A stretch of 5,014 nt of DNA, from the NCBI GenBank assembly GCA_018666235.1, contig JABJAB010000089.1, forward strand, positions 1 through 5,014, in the 5' to 3' direction. The notes beneath the pieces were generated by a model, which made no database searches, was not told where the DNA came from, and saw nothing but the letters and a program-made list of their open reading frames with translations. This DNA is from Ilumatobacter sp. (GTDB lineage Bacteria; Actinomycetota; Acidimicrobiia; Acidimicrobiales; Ilumatobacteraceae). Below are positions 1 through 5,013 of the stretch, piece after piece. The first letter of the stretch is position 1; every line of letters begins with the position of its first letter. The position numbers and the translations under genes were made by a program.

Positions 1-85
1 CGCGTTGTGCGTCGAGGACTGGTCGTTCGATGAGTGAAACGCATAGTCGCTGGGCCGTCTCGGTTGTGTGCAGGACCTCAGACAC
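1..85 (-). CDS. possible start of an unidentified gene, runs off left edge
   Basis: Reading leftwards from a GTG at 85-83, a frame stays open to the window edge (28 codons, starting MSEVLHTTETAQRLC and continuing to LDAQR). The GTG lies 5 nt before the stop of the upstream precorrin-2 dehydrogenase gene, so the two frames would overlap by 8 bases, a common arrangement for co-transcribed genes. No Shine-Dalgarno site is obvious and I do not recognise the peptide. An ATG at 44-42 in another frame also stays open to the edge and is an alternative. If real, this would be the next gene of a minus-strand siroheme operon, but with so few codons the call rests only on open frame and position. Confidence 0.25.
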   Translation of the reverse strand, partial: MSEVLHTTETAQRLCVSLIERPVLDAQR

Positions 86-686
86 CGCCGTCGACGCTGG
101 CTGTTTCCGTGAACAGCTCGGCGATCCGTGGACGCCAGTCGATGGCTTCCGTCGATCCTCCAGCGGCCTGGACCGACGCTCGTTCATCAGCGAGCGTGTC
201 GGCGATGATTGCTAGGTCCGGAGTCAGCACCTCGGCGAGGCGGTCACGGAGGTATCCGGCCAGCGCCGGACTGGCTCCATCGGTGCTGATCGCCCCGGTC
301 ACCCTTCCTGACCGGGTGATCGCGGGGAGGATGAATTCGCAATCGACGGGCTGGTCGGCTGCGTTCGTCCAGATCCCACGCTCGCGCGCTGCCGCCGAGA
401 TCGCTGTATCGGTGCCGACATTCCCCGTCGCAGTGATGACGAGCCGCATGCCATCCAGGTGGGCGTCGCCGAACGGGCGCTCGATCACCTCGCCCCCGGC
501 GGCGGCGACCACGTCGCGATCGATATGTTCGCTTACCTCCGTGGCGACCAGTCGGACGATCGCACCCGCAGTCAGCAGCCCGCTCGCCTTGCGCCATCCA
601 ATGGGCCCGCCGCCGACCACGAGGACCGGCACGGCATGGAGATCGAGGAAAACGGGGTAGGTGAATCGACTGGTCGAAAGCTCCAT
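78..686 (-). CDS. precorrin-2 dehydrogenase / sirohydrochlorin ferrochelatase-like protein (Met8 / CysG N-terminal family)
   Basis: This cytosolic enzyme is expected to oxidise precorrin-2 to sirohydrochlorin with NAD+, the second step of siroheme synthesis; Met8p and the CysG N-domain also insert iron. The 202-residue protein opens with a Rossmann fold: VLVVGGGPIGWRKA at about residues 21-34 matches the GGGxVAxRK nucleotide-binding loop of CysG. A TNAAD motif places Asp111 where CysG has its bifunctional active-site Asp, and STDGASPAL (about 134-142) matches the CysG SSGGTSPVL segment that carries the regulatory serine. The length fits a stand-alone dehydrogenase; there is no fused methyltransferase domain, and that activity is the separate cobA at 3321. 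ATG at 686 was chosen; a GTG directly upstream (689) is equally possible, and neither has a clear ribosome site. The gene is divergent from the cysH-cysI-cobA set, sharing its promoter region. Whether it also chelates iron cannot be told from sequence; no separate SirB/CbiX is visible. Confidence 0.92.
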   Translation of the reverse strand: MELSTSRFTYPVFLDLHAVPVLVVGGGPIGWRKASGLLTAGAIVRLVATEVSEHIDRDVVAAAGGEVIERPFGDAHLDGMRLVITATGNVGTDTAISAAARERGIWTNAADQPVDCEFILPAITRSGRVTGAISTDGASPALAGYLRDRLAEVLTPDLAIIADTLADERASVQAAGGSTEAIDWRPRIAELFTETASVDGGV

Positions 687-764
687 CACCCCAGTTTAGG
701 AGCCAATCTTTCGCTATTCTCGATAAAGCCGATCATTTTAGTCGGGATTTGATTAACTGTGCCC
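687..764. promoter_or_regulatory. divergent promoter region between the siroheme dehydrogenase gene and cysH
   Basis: This 78-bp gap separates two oppositely transcribed genes and is clearly more AT-rich than the flanking coding DNA, so it must hold the promoters for both directions. On the minus strand TAAAAT (740-735) is a reasonable -10 element, about 50 bp before the start at 686. On the plus strand TATTCT (715-720) is a possible -10, though no convincing -35 goes with it. Neither flanking gene has a Shine-Dalgarno sequence, so one or both transcripts could be leaderless. CTTTCG (708-713) and CGATAAAG (721-728) form an imperfect inverted pair that might bind a regulator, but it is weak. 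The promoter elements are guesses; the region's role follows from gene arrangement. Confidence 0.45.
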
Positions 765-1412
765 ATGTCACGGCTCATCGACACCGCTCCCATCGAGAGT
801 TCCGATCCACGCACCGACGCGAGCGCCGTCCTGTGTTGGGCCGCCAAGACCTTCGCCAGCGGCCTCTGTGTCACCGCTAGCTTCGGCGACGCCACACTCG
901 CCCACGTCGCCCACAGCGCAGTCCCCGGCATCACGATCACGCTCCTCGACACCGGCTACCTGTTCGCCGAGACCGAATGGTTCGCCGATCACCTCGTCGA
1001 ACGATTCGCCATGTCGGTGCGAATCATCCGCCCTCGAGTAGACATCGAACGCGACGTCTGGACGACCAGCACCGACGCCTGCTGCGCCGACCGCAAGGTC
1101 GAGCCCTTGCAGCGCGCACTCCTCGGCGCCACTGCGTGGGCCACCGGCGTGCGACGTTCGGACTCCGAGTCGCGGGCATCGACCAAGCTCGTCCACCACG
1201 ACCTGATGAGATCGGTGATCAAGGTCAATCCACTCGCCGGATGGACCGACGACGACGTCCAGTCCTACGCCGCAGACCACGGCCTGCCCGAGCACCCGCT
1301 CGTCGATTGCGGCTACGGCTCGATCGGCTGCTGGCCCTGCACCCGGCCCGCAGCCGACCGCACCGGCCGCTGGGCCGGCAGCGACAAGACCGAATGCGGC
1401 CTCCATCTCTGA
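765..1412 (+). CDS. cysH: adenylyl-sulfate (APS) reductase, thioredoxin-dependent, [4Fe-4S] type
   Basis: This enzyme reduces adenylyl-sulfate to sulfite and AMP with thioredoxin as donor, in assimilatory sulfate reduction in the cytosol. The 215-residue protein has the adenylyl-binding SFGDATLAHVA (about 39-49, the family's S-x-x-D loop), LDTGYLFAETEWFADHL (61-77), and ATGVRRSDSESRA (126-138). It has every cysteine of the iron-sulfur group: the pair C106-C107 in DACCADRKVEPL, C189-x2-C192, and catalytic C211 in the C-terminal ECGLH. In this family the CC...CxxC set marks cluster-bearing enzymes that use APS, unlike the cluster-free PAPS reductases of enteric bacteria, so I call APS as substrate. 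ATG at 765 was chosen; GTG at 759 would add two residues. There is no Shine-Dalgarno sequence. The sulfite product feeds the reductase encoded 70 bp downstream; the ATP sulfurylase that would make APS is not in the window. Confidence 0.95.
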   Translation: MSRLIDTAPIESSDPRTDASAVLCWAAKTFASGLCVTASFGDATLAHVAHSAVPGITITLLDTGYLFAETEWFADHLVERFAMSVRIIRPRVDIERDVWTTSTDACCADRKVEPLQRALLGATAWATGVRRSDSESRASTKLVHHDLMRSVIKVNPLAGWTDDDVQSYAADHGLPEHPLVDCGYGSIGCWPCTRPAADRTGRWAGSDKTECGLHL

Positions 1413-1482
1413 GCACCGCCGCCACTCCCCTCCGTTCCACCCGCCTCTCCGATTCCCCTGACCGACAGGACCACTCACCGCC

Positions 1483-3324
1483 ATGACAACCAGCACGACA
1501 ACCACCACGATCGCATCTGCCGACGACGTCAAGCGCACTGCTGCCGAGCAACTCAAGATCGACAGCGGCTACCTCGCCGGAACGATCGCCGACGAACTTG
1601 CCAACGGCGAAACGAACTTCGAAGCCGACGCCGAGACGCTGCTCAAGTTCCACGGGATCTACCAGCAGGACGACCGCGACATCCGCCGGAGCCGGACACA
1701 ACAGCAGCTCCCCCTCGACTACTCGTGCATGGTCCGCGCATCGGTTCCCGGCGGCGTCATCACCGCTGCGCAGTGGCTCGCCCTCGACCGAGTCGCGTCG
1801 CTCGCCGACCAGAAGCTCCGCCTCACGACTCGCCAGGGCGTGCAGTATCACGTCGTCCACAAAGGCGAACTCCAACAGCTGGTCGTCGGCATCAATTCCT
1901 CCCTCCTCACGACACTCGGGGCATGTGGCGACGTTGTCCGCAACGTCATGGCCTGCCCCCTCCCGCACCCCGATCGCGAAGCCGTCATTGCGCCCGTGGT
2001 CGATGAAATGGTCCGCCGGTTCAGGCCGCAGACCGAGACCTACTGGGAAATGTGGGTCGACGGCGAACGCGCTATCTCGTCCGAGGTCCACCCCGGCCAC
2101 GCCCCGATCGACGACGTGGAGCCGGTTTACGGCGAGGCCTACCTCCCCCGCAAGTTCAAGATCGGGATCGCCTGGCCGGGTGACAACTGCGTCGACATCT
2201 ACACCCACGACGTCGGAATCGTCCCAACGCTGTCCGGCCCCGACGGCTTGACCGGCCACGTCACCGGCTTCACCGTTCTCGCCGGCGGCGGGATGGGCAT
2301 GTCACACGCCCGACCCGACGACACGTATCCGGTGCTCGCCCGCCCCATCGGATGGGTGCCTGCAGCTTCCGGTGCTACCGACGTGGCGGCACTCGGCGAC
2401 GTCGTCGAAGCGATCGTCACGACACAACGCGACCACGGCAACCGCGACGACCGCGCACTCGCCCGCCTCAAGTACCTGCTCGAGACACGAGGGGTCGACT
2501 GGCTCCGTGAGCAAATCGTGGCACGGTCCGGCCGCTCACTCGGCTCGCCCACCGAACTCCCCGTGTGGGAGGTGCACGCCCACCACGGCTGGGAGCACGG
2601 CACCGATCACGACACCGATCACCGCTCTGAGCGCGATGCGCTGACGCACACGCTCGGGCTGCCCGTTCCGTCAGGCAAGGTCGCGGGAGGCCTCCGCCTT
2701 GCGCTGCGACGACTGATCTCCGATGGAACGGTCAGCTCGCTCCGAGTCACTCCTCGCCAGGACCTCCTCCTGGTCGGCATCACTGATCGCGAAGCCGTCG
2801 AAAACACCCTCCGCTCCAATGGAATCTCCCTCGCGAGCGATCAGACTGCCACTCGCAATCTGGCGATCGCCTGCCCGGCGCTCCCGACCTGCTCGAAGGC
2901 CCTTGGAGAGGCCGAGCGCGTCTTGCCCGACGTCGTCGACCGCCTCGAGAAGGTGTTGGCAGACACCGGGAACAGCGGGCTGCCGCTCCGCCTCAACATG
3001 ACCGGATGCCCAAACGGATGCTCGCGACCGTATGCCGCCGAGCTCGGCATCGTCGGTCGCTCGAAACGCGGGTACGACATATTCATCGGTGGTTCCCCCG
3101 CAGGTGATCGGCTGGCTCGACGCCTGCACACCGACGTCTCGCTCGCCGAGATCCCCGACCTCCTGCGGCCCCTGTTCGAGCGATACAGCCGAGAGGTCGA
3201 CACCGACCAGCACATGAGCTTCGGTGATTGGGCGATGGGATCGGATTGGGACTCCCTGGTCGCGCTCCTTCCAGCCGTCACCCGTCGTCGTGCGCAGACC
3301 GACGAGACCGCGGCGACGTCATGA
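1483..3324 (+). CDS. cysI: assimilatory sulfite reductase, siroheme/[4Fe-4S] hemoprotein subunit (CysI type)
   Basis: This protein reduces sulfite to sulfide by six electrons at a coupled siroheme-[4Fe-4S] centre. The 613-residue sequence follows the enteric CysI layout. FHGIYQQDDRDIRRSR (about 55-70) and PGGVITAAQW form the first ferredoxin-like half-domain, followed by LRLTTRQGVQYH and a GDVVRNVMACPLPHPD siroheme segment. Next come YLPRKFKIGIAWPGDN and VLAGGGMGMSH, then the second half-domain. The cluster ligands are all present: C464-x5-C470 and C509-x3-C513 (MTGCPNGC), the last also the axial siroheme bridge. The N-terminus is a Thr run (TTSTTTTTI), probably disordered. Around residues 365-384 is a His/Asp-rich stretch containing TDHDTDHR, built from a 12-bp tandem repeat, in a probable linker. 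No CysJ flavoprotein is nearby, so the donor may be ferredoxin or an unlinked reductase. Nitrite reduction cannot be excluded, but the cysH neighbour favours sulfite. The only hint of a ribosome site is AGGA about 11 nt before ATG. The stop overlaps cobA. Confidence 0.93.
   Translation: MTTSTTTTTIASADDVKRTAAEQLKIDSGYLAGTIADELANGETNFEADAETLLKFHGIYQQDDRDIRRSRTQQQLPLDYSCMVRASVPGGVITAAQWLALDRVASLADQKLRLTTRQGVQYHVVHKGELQQLVVGINSSLLTTLGACGDVVRNVMACPLPHPDREAVIAPVVDEMVRRFRPQTETYWEMWVDGERAISSEVHPGHAPIDDVEPVYGEAYLPRKFKIGIAWPGDNCVDIYTHDVGIVPTLSGPDGLTGHVTGFTVLAGGGMGMSHARPDDTYPVLARPIGWVPAASGATDVAALGDVVEAIVTTQRDHGNRDDRALARLKYLLETRGVDWLREQIVARSGRSLGSPTELPVWEVHAHHGWEHGTDHDTDHRSERDALTHTLGLPVPSGKVAGGLRLALRRLISDGTVSSLRVTPRQDLLLVGITDREAVENTLRSNGISLASDQTATRNLAIACPALPTCSKALGEAERVLPDVVDRLEKVLADTGNSGLPLRLNMTGCPNGCSRPYAAELGIVGRSKRGYDIFIGGSPAGDRLARRLHTDVSLAEIPDLLRPLFERYSREVDTDQHMSFGDWAMGSDWDSLVALLPAVTRRRAQTDETAATS
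2601..2624 (+). repeat. 12-bp tandem repeat inside cysI
   Basis: The unit CACCGATCACGA at 2601-2612 is followed directly by CACCGATCACCG at 2613-2624, differing in one base. It encodes TDHD-TDHR within a His/Asp-rich linker between the two halves of the sulfite reductase. It looks like an in-frame duplication that lengthened a tolerant loop. Confidence 0.6.
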
Positions 3325-4058
3325 CGGTGTCCTTGGTCGGTGCGGGGCCAGGTGACCCCGACCTGTTGACGATGAAGGCCGCGCGACTCATCGCCGGCGC
3401 CGACGTCGTGCTCCACGACGCGCTCATCGACCAGCGCGTGCTGGATCTGATCCCCGCATCAGCGGAACGCATCGACGTCGGCAAACGCTCCGGCCGGAGC
3501 ACGCCACAGGAGATGATCTCCACGCTGCTGGTCGAGCTCGGCCGGCAAGGCAAGCGCGTGGTCCGCCTAAAAGGGGGCGATCCGTTCGTCTTCGGTCGCG
3601 GTGGCGAGGAAGCTCTTGCATTGCTCGATGCCGGAATCGACATCGAGGTTGTGCCCGGGATCAGCTCCTCGATCGCTGCGCCCGCAGCGGCCGGAGTGCC
3701 CGTGACGCACCGCGGTGTCTCAGCAGCGTTCACCGTCGTGACGGGGCATCGCCGCATGGATGAGCACGATGTCGATTGGCGAGCGCTGGCCAAGGTCGGT
3801 GGCACCATCGTCGTCTTGATGGGCGTGTCGCATCGAGCCGAGATCGCTTCGGAGCTGATTGCCGGCGGACTCTCAGTCGACACTCCGGTGATGGCGGTCA
3901 GCAGTGCAACGACGTTCGGTGAGGTCGCGCAGCGCTGTCGGCTCGACGAACTCGGTGCGGCCGCAGTCGAGTCACCCGCGACCATCGTCGTCGGAGCGGT
4001 CGCGGCCTTCGAATTGACCGACGCAACGTCGCTCGCACCGGTGATGCACGCCCGCTGA
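3321..4058 (+). CDS. cobA: uroporphyrinogen-III C-methyltransferase (SUMT)
   Basis: This enzyme uses two S-adenosylmethionine molecules to methylate uroporphyrinogen III at C2 and C7, giving precorrin-2, the branch point to siroheme and cobalamin. The 245-residue protein has the tetrapyrrole methylase signature in order: VSLVGAGPGDPDLLTMKA near the start, the SAM-binding VVRLKGGDPFVFGRGGEE (about 80-97), and VVPGISSSIAAPAAAGVPVTHRG (about 111-133), which matches the GIPxTHRG signature. The length is that of a stand-alone SUMT without a fused uroporphyrinogen synthase or CysG dehydrogenase domain. ATG at 3321 was chosen because it overlaps the cysI stop as ATGA and the VSLVGAGPGD strand follows at once; a longer in-frame reading from 3228 would be buried in cysI. 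The 4-bp overlap implies translational coupling, tying siroheme supply to its apoenzyme. It could also serve cobalamin synthesis, but its context points to siroheme. Confidence 0.95.
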   Translation: MTVSLVGAGPGDPDLLTMKAARLIAGADVVLHDALIDQRVLDLIPASAERIDVGKRSGRSTPQEMISTLLVELGRQGKRVVRLKGGDPFVFGRGGEEALALLDAGIDIEVVPGISSSIAAPAAAGVPVTHRGVSAAFTVVTGHRRMDEHDVDWRALAKVGGTIVVLMGVSHRAEIASELIAGGLSVDTPVMAVSSATTFGEVAQRCRLDELGAAAVESPATIVVGAVAAFELTDATSLAPVMHAR

Positions 4059-4094
4059 CCAAATAGTTGCGAATTGGGTCAGGCCACAGAAGGA

Positions 4095-4131
4095 CCGGAG
4101 GAATTCGAGCGATGAGCGGGCCTCGGCTTTT
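4095..4131 (+). terminator. weak candidate terminator after cobA
   Basis: CCGGAGG (4095-4101) can pair with CCTCGG (4121-4126) with one bulged G, leaving a 19-nt loop, and is followed by TTTT at 4128-4131. It lies about 37 nt after the cobA stop, the right place to end the cysH-cysI-cobA transcript. The stem is short and imperfect and the T run brief, so this is a tentative call. Confidence 0.25.
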
Positions 4132-4160
4132 GCGACAGCGCTGCGACAGCGCTGCGACAG
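4131..4160 (+). repeat. three phased TGCGACAG direct repeats, left of the att core
   Basis: TGCGACAG occurs at 4131-4138, 4142-4149 and 4153-4160, exactly 11 bp apart, with CGC spacers. A degenerate ATCGACAG follows at 4173-4180. The same octamer in the same orientation appears twice on the other side of the tRNA fragment. One-helical-turn phasing on both sides of an attachment core fits arm-type integrase or excisionase binding sites; the repeats are seen directly, the role is inferred. Confidence 0.75.
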
Positions 4161-4237
4161 TAAACCCGCGAAATCGACAGCAAATCGAGGCAAACGGAGG
4201 AAGTAAATGCACGACCAGAAAACGTCGATACAAGTAG

Positions 4238-4268
4238 AAAACCCCTGCTCAGCGAGGCCAGACAGGGG
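4238..4268 (-). terminator. intrinsic terminator of tRNA-Gly (minus strand)
   Basis: Read on the minus strand, CCCCTG (4268-4263) pairs with CAGGGG (4247-4242) around a 15-nt loop, and TTTT (4241-4238) follows. It begins 2 nt beyond the CCA end of the tRNA fragment, the expected place for a tRNA gene's own terminator. Its presence means the 3' half of the tRNA still carries its natural downstream sequence. Confidence 0.7.
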
Positions 4269-4270
4269 CT

Positions 4271-4314
4271 TGGAGCGGATGACGGGAATCGAACCCGCGT
4301 TCTCAGCTTGGGAA
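4271..4314 (-). tRNA. 3' half of tRNA-Gly(CCC); probable integrase attachment core
   Basis: On the minus strand this block reads as a glycine tRNA from the anticodon loop TTCCCAA (4314-4308, anticodon CCC), through the 3' anticodon stem GCTGA, the variable loop GAAC, the T arm GCGGG-TTCGATT-CCCGT, and the acceptor strand CATCCGC with discriminator T, to CCA. Beyond 4314 the sequence no longer pairs: the 5' anticodon stem should be TCAGC but reads AGCAG, and no D arm or 5' acceptor strand follows. It is therefore a partial copy, not a working tRNA. A break exactly at the anticodon loop is the usual crossover point for tyrosine recombinases using tRNA genes as attB. Since the missing 5' half would lie to the right, the element's DNA should lie on the right. 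Confidence 0.8.
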
Positions 4315-4373
4315 CTGCTCTTCGCCCCTGAAACCCGCATGAACGCCGGGATTGGTGTTCCAACGATGTCGGC

Positions 4374-4392
4374 TGCGACAGCGTTGCGACAG
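4374..4392 (+). repeat. two phased TGCGACAG direct repeats, right of the att core
   Basis: TGCGACAG occurs at 4374-4381 and 4385-4392, again 11 bp apart and in the same orientation as the three copies at 4131-4160. They lie 60 bp right of the tRNA fragment and 100 bp before the HTH gene. They are best read as the other arm of the same recombinase/excisionase binding array. Confidence 0.7.
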
Positions 4393-4491
4393 CACAACAA
4401 GGTTCCGGCGGCGCTCGCCGGGTTCTCGCGGACGCCGCTCTTTCGGAATGAGCTGCTTGCGCAAATCGGTGACGTCGACACAGACAGAGCG

Positions 4492-4782
4492 ATGGGAACC
4501 ACATCGGCGTCTCCCGGCGCATCACACGACACACCAAGCCACGACCTCACCGGCGACGTTCACGACGCTTGGGCATGCACGGGATGTGATCGCATCTTGG
4601 GTGTTTGCGAACTCGAAGTCGTCCTCGACCTGCCCCGCAACACCCTCTACAAGCGCTCCCGGCTCGGCGACGCACGATCCCGCACCGGCTACCCGCTGTT
4701 TCCTCGCCGGCTCCAAGACCGCTCGACGATCGCCGTGCGCTGCCGAGACGCCAAGGCCTACCTCGAGGAGGTGACGGCATGA
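4492..4782 (+). CDS. small helix-turn-helix protein, excisionase/AlpA-like
   Basis: This is probably a DNA-binding excisionase or directionality factor of an integrative element. From ATG 4492 it has 96 residues. A Ser/His-rich leader is followed by ACTGCDRILGVCELEVVL with a Cys-x2-Cys pair, then DLPRNTLYKRSRLGDARSR, which resembles the recognition helix and wing of small HTH_17/MerR-like proteins (usual form VPRSTVYRWR). It ends RDAKAYLEEVTA, like the DLEAWLEE tail of that family. The frame stays open upstream to 4207, but that part crosses the tRNA fragment and gives the MTGIEPAFSAWE peptide, a tRNA mistranslation, so the gene must start later. ATGs at 4366 and 4492 are candidates; neither has a good ribosome site, and 4492 is preferred for size. 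The stop overlaps the integrase start as ATGA, the usual xis-int coupling. The family call rests on motif resemblance and position. Confidence 0.55.
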   Translation: MGTTSASPGASHDTPSHDLTGDVHDAWACTGCDRILGVCELEVVLDLPRNTLYKRSRLGDARSRTGYPLFPRRLQDRSTIAVRCRDAKAYLEEVTA

Positions 4783-4934
4783 GACTTCTCAGTGCCCACG
4801 TCGCCGCCAAACAGGTCAACACCGCCAAGGGTTCGCGCTGGCAGGTCCGCTGGTACCTCGACCCTGGAGCTGGCCAAAACCAGGGCCACCGAGCTCTTCG
4901 TCGAGAAAGAGCGCCCACAGGCCCTGGTCCTTGA
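4779..4934 (+). pseudogene. truncated phage-type integrase (tyrosine recombinase), N-terminal fragment
   Basis: The ATG overlaps the preceding gene's stop by 4 bp (ATGA) and has a good ribosome site, GAGGAGGT at 4765-4772, 6 nt upstream. The first ~30 residues, including KGSRWQVRWYLDPG, match the start of tyrosine integrases, where an arm-binding strand of the form GxWxVRWxxPDG opens the protein. After about 4868 the frame loses all integrase character (AGQNQGHRALRRERAPTGPGP) and stops at 4934; the expected KTFxTKxxAExF segment, the core-binding domain and the catalytic R-H-R-Y domain are absent. The cause is a junction with an unrelated acyl-CoA dehydrogenase sequence, not a frameshift, because none of the three forward frames resumes an integrase. 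Position beside an excisionase-like gene and a tRNA-Gly attachment core supports the identity. As it stands it cannot be active. Confidence 0.6.
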
Positions 4935-5013
4935 CTTCTTGCTGGAGCTCGCGGACGTAACCTCTCACTGCGTCGTTTGGCCAGCGCACTGCGTGAGGGA
5001 AAACCCGGTGCAG
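4864..5013 (-). pseudogene. acyl-CoA dehydrogenase, N-terminal-domain fragment (runs off right edge, cut on the left)
   Basis: Reading the minus strand from 5013, the frame gives LHRVFPHAVRWPNDAVR, then GYVRELQQEVKDQGLWALF, then LDEELGGPGFGQL. This is the typical start of the acyl-CoA dehydrogenase N-terminal helical domain in actinobacteria: VRxxQxxVKxxGLWAxxLxxELGGxGxGQ, normally followed by KLALxNExLGR. Here resemblance ends after GQL (4867-4875) and the frame runs on through integrase-antisense sequence to a TGA at 4818-4816. The FAD site and catalytic Glu are absent because only about 50 residues are present. These enzymes catalyse alpha,beta-dehydrogenation of acyl-CoAs. It has no relation to the neighbouring genes. 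Either the gene was broken by a rearrangement or this terminal ~150 bp was joined in error during assembly; the start codon lies beyond the window. Confidence 0.6.

Noticed and set aside
34..660. Plus-strand open frame of 208 codons opposite the dehydrogenase gene
   Set aside because: It is Ser/Arg/Ala-rich with no recognisable motifs, while the minus strand gives a full Met8/CysG-N protein.
1413..1482. A hidden small gene or terminator between cysH and cysI
   Set aside because: The 70-bp gap is C-rich, with no start codon having a ribosome site and no stem followed by a T run; the two genes are probably co-transcribed.
1225..2259. Long minus-strand open frame of 344 codons opposite cysH-cysI
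   Set aside because: It is the antisense shadow of high-GC coding DNA; the plus strand carries clear cysH and CysI motifs throughout, and the translation is low-complexity without family motifs.
3228..3320. Upstream in-frame extension of cobA
   Set aside because: It lies entirely inside the end of cysI, and SUMT proteins begin just before the VSLVGAGPGD strand, which fits ATG 3321.
4271..4345. A complete functional tRNA-Gly
   Set aside because: The 5' anticodon stem, D arm and 5' acceptor strand are absent to the right of 4314, and the adjoining bases do not pair with the 3' half.
4131..4392. CRISPR array
   Set aside because: The repeat is only 8 bp with 3-bp spacers, in two small clusters. 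There are no 25-40 bp repeats or unique spacers and no cas genes.
4207..4491. The N-terminal half of the 191-codon frame as true protein sequence
   Set aside because: It translates the terminator and tRNA-Gly block; MTGIEPAFSAWE is what this tRNA gives when read as protein. The gene is placed from 4492 instead.
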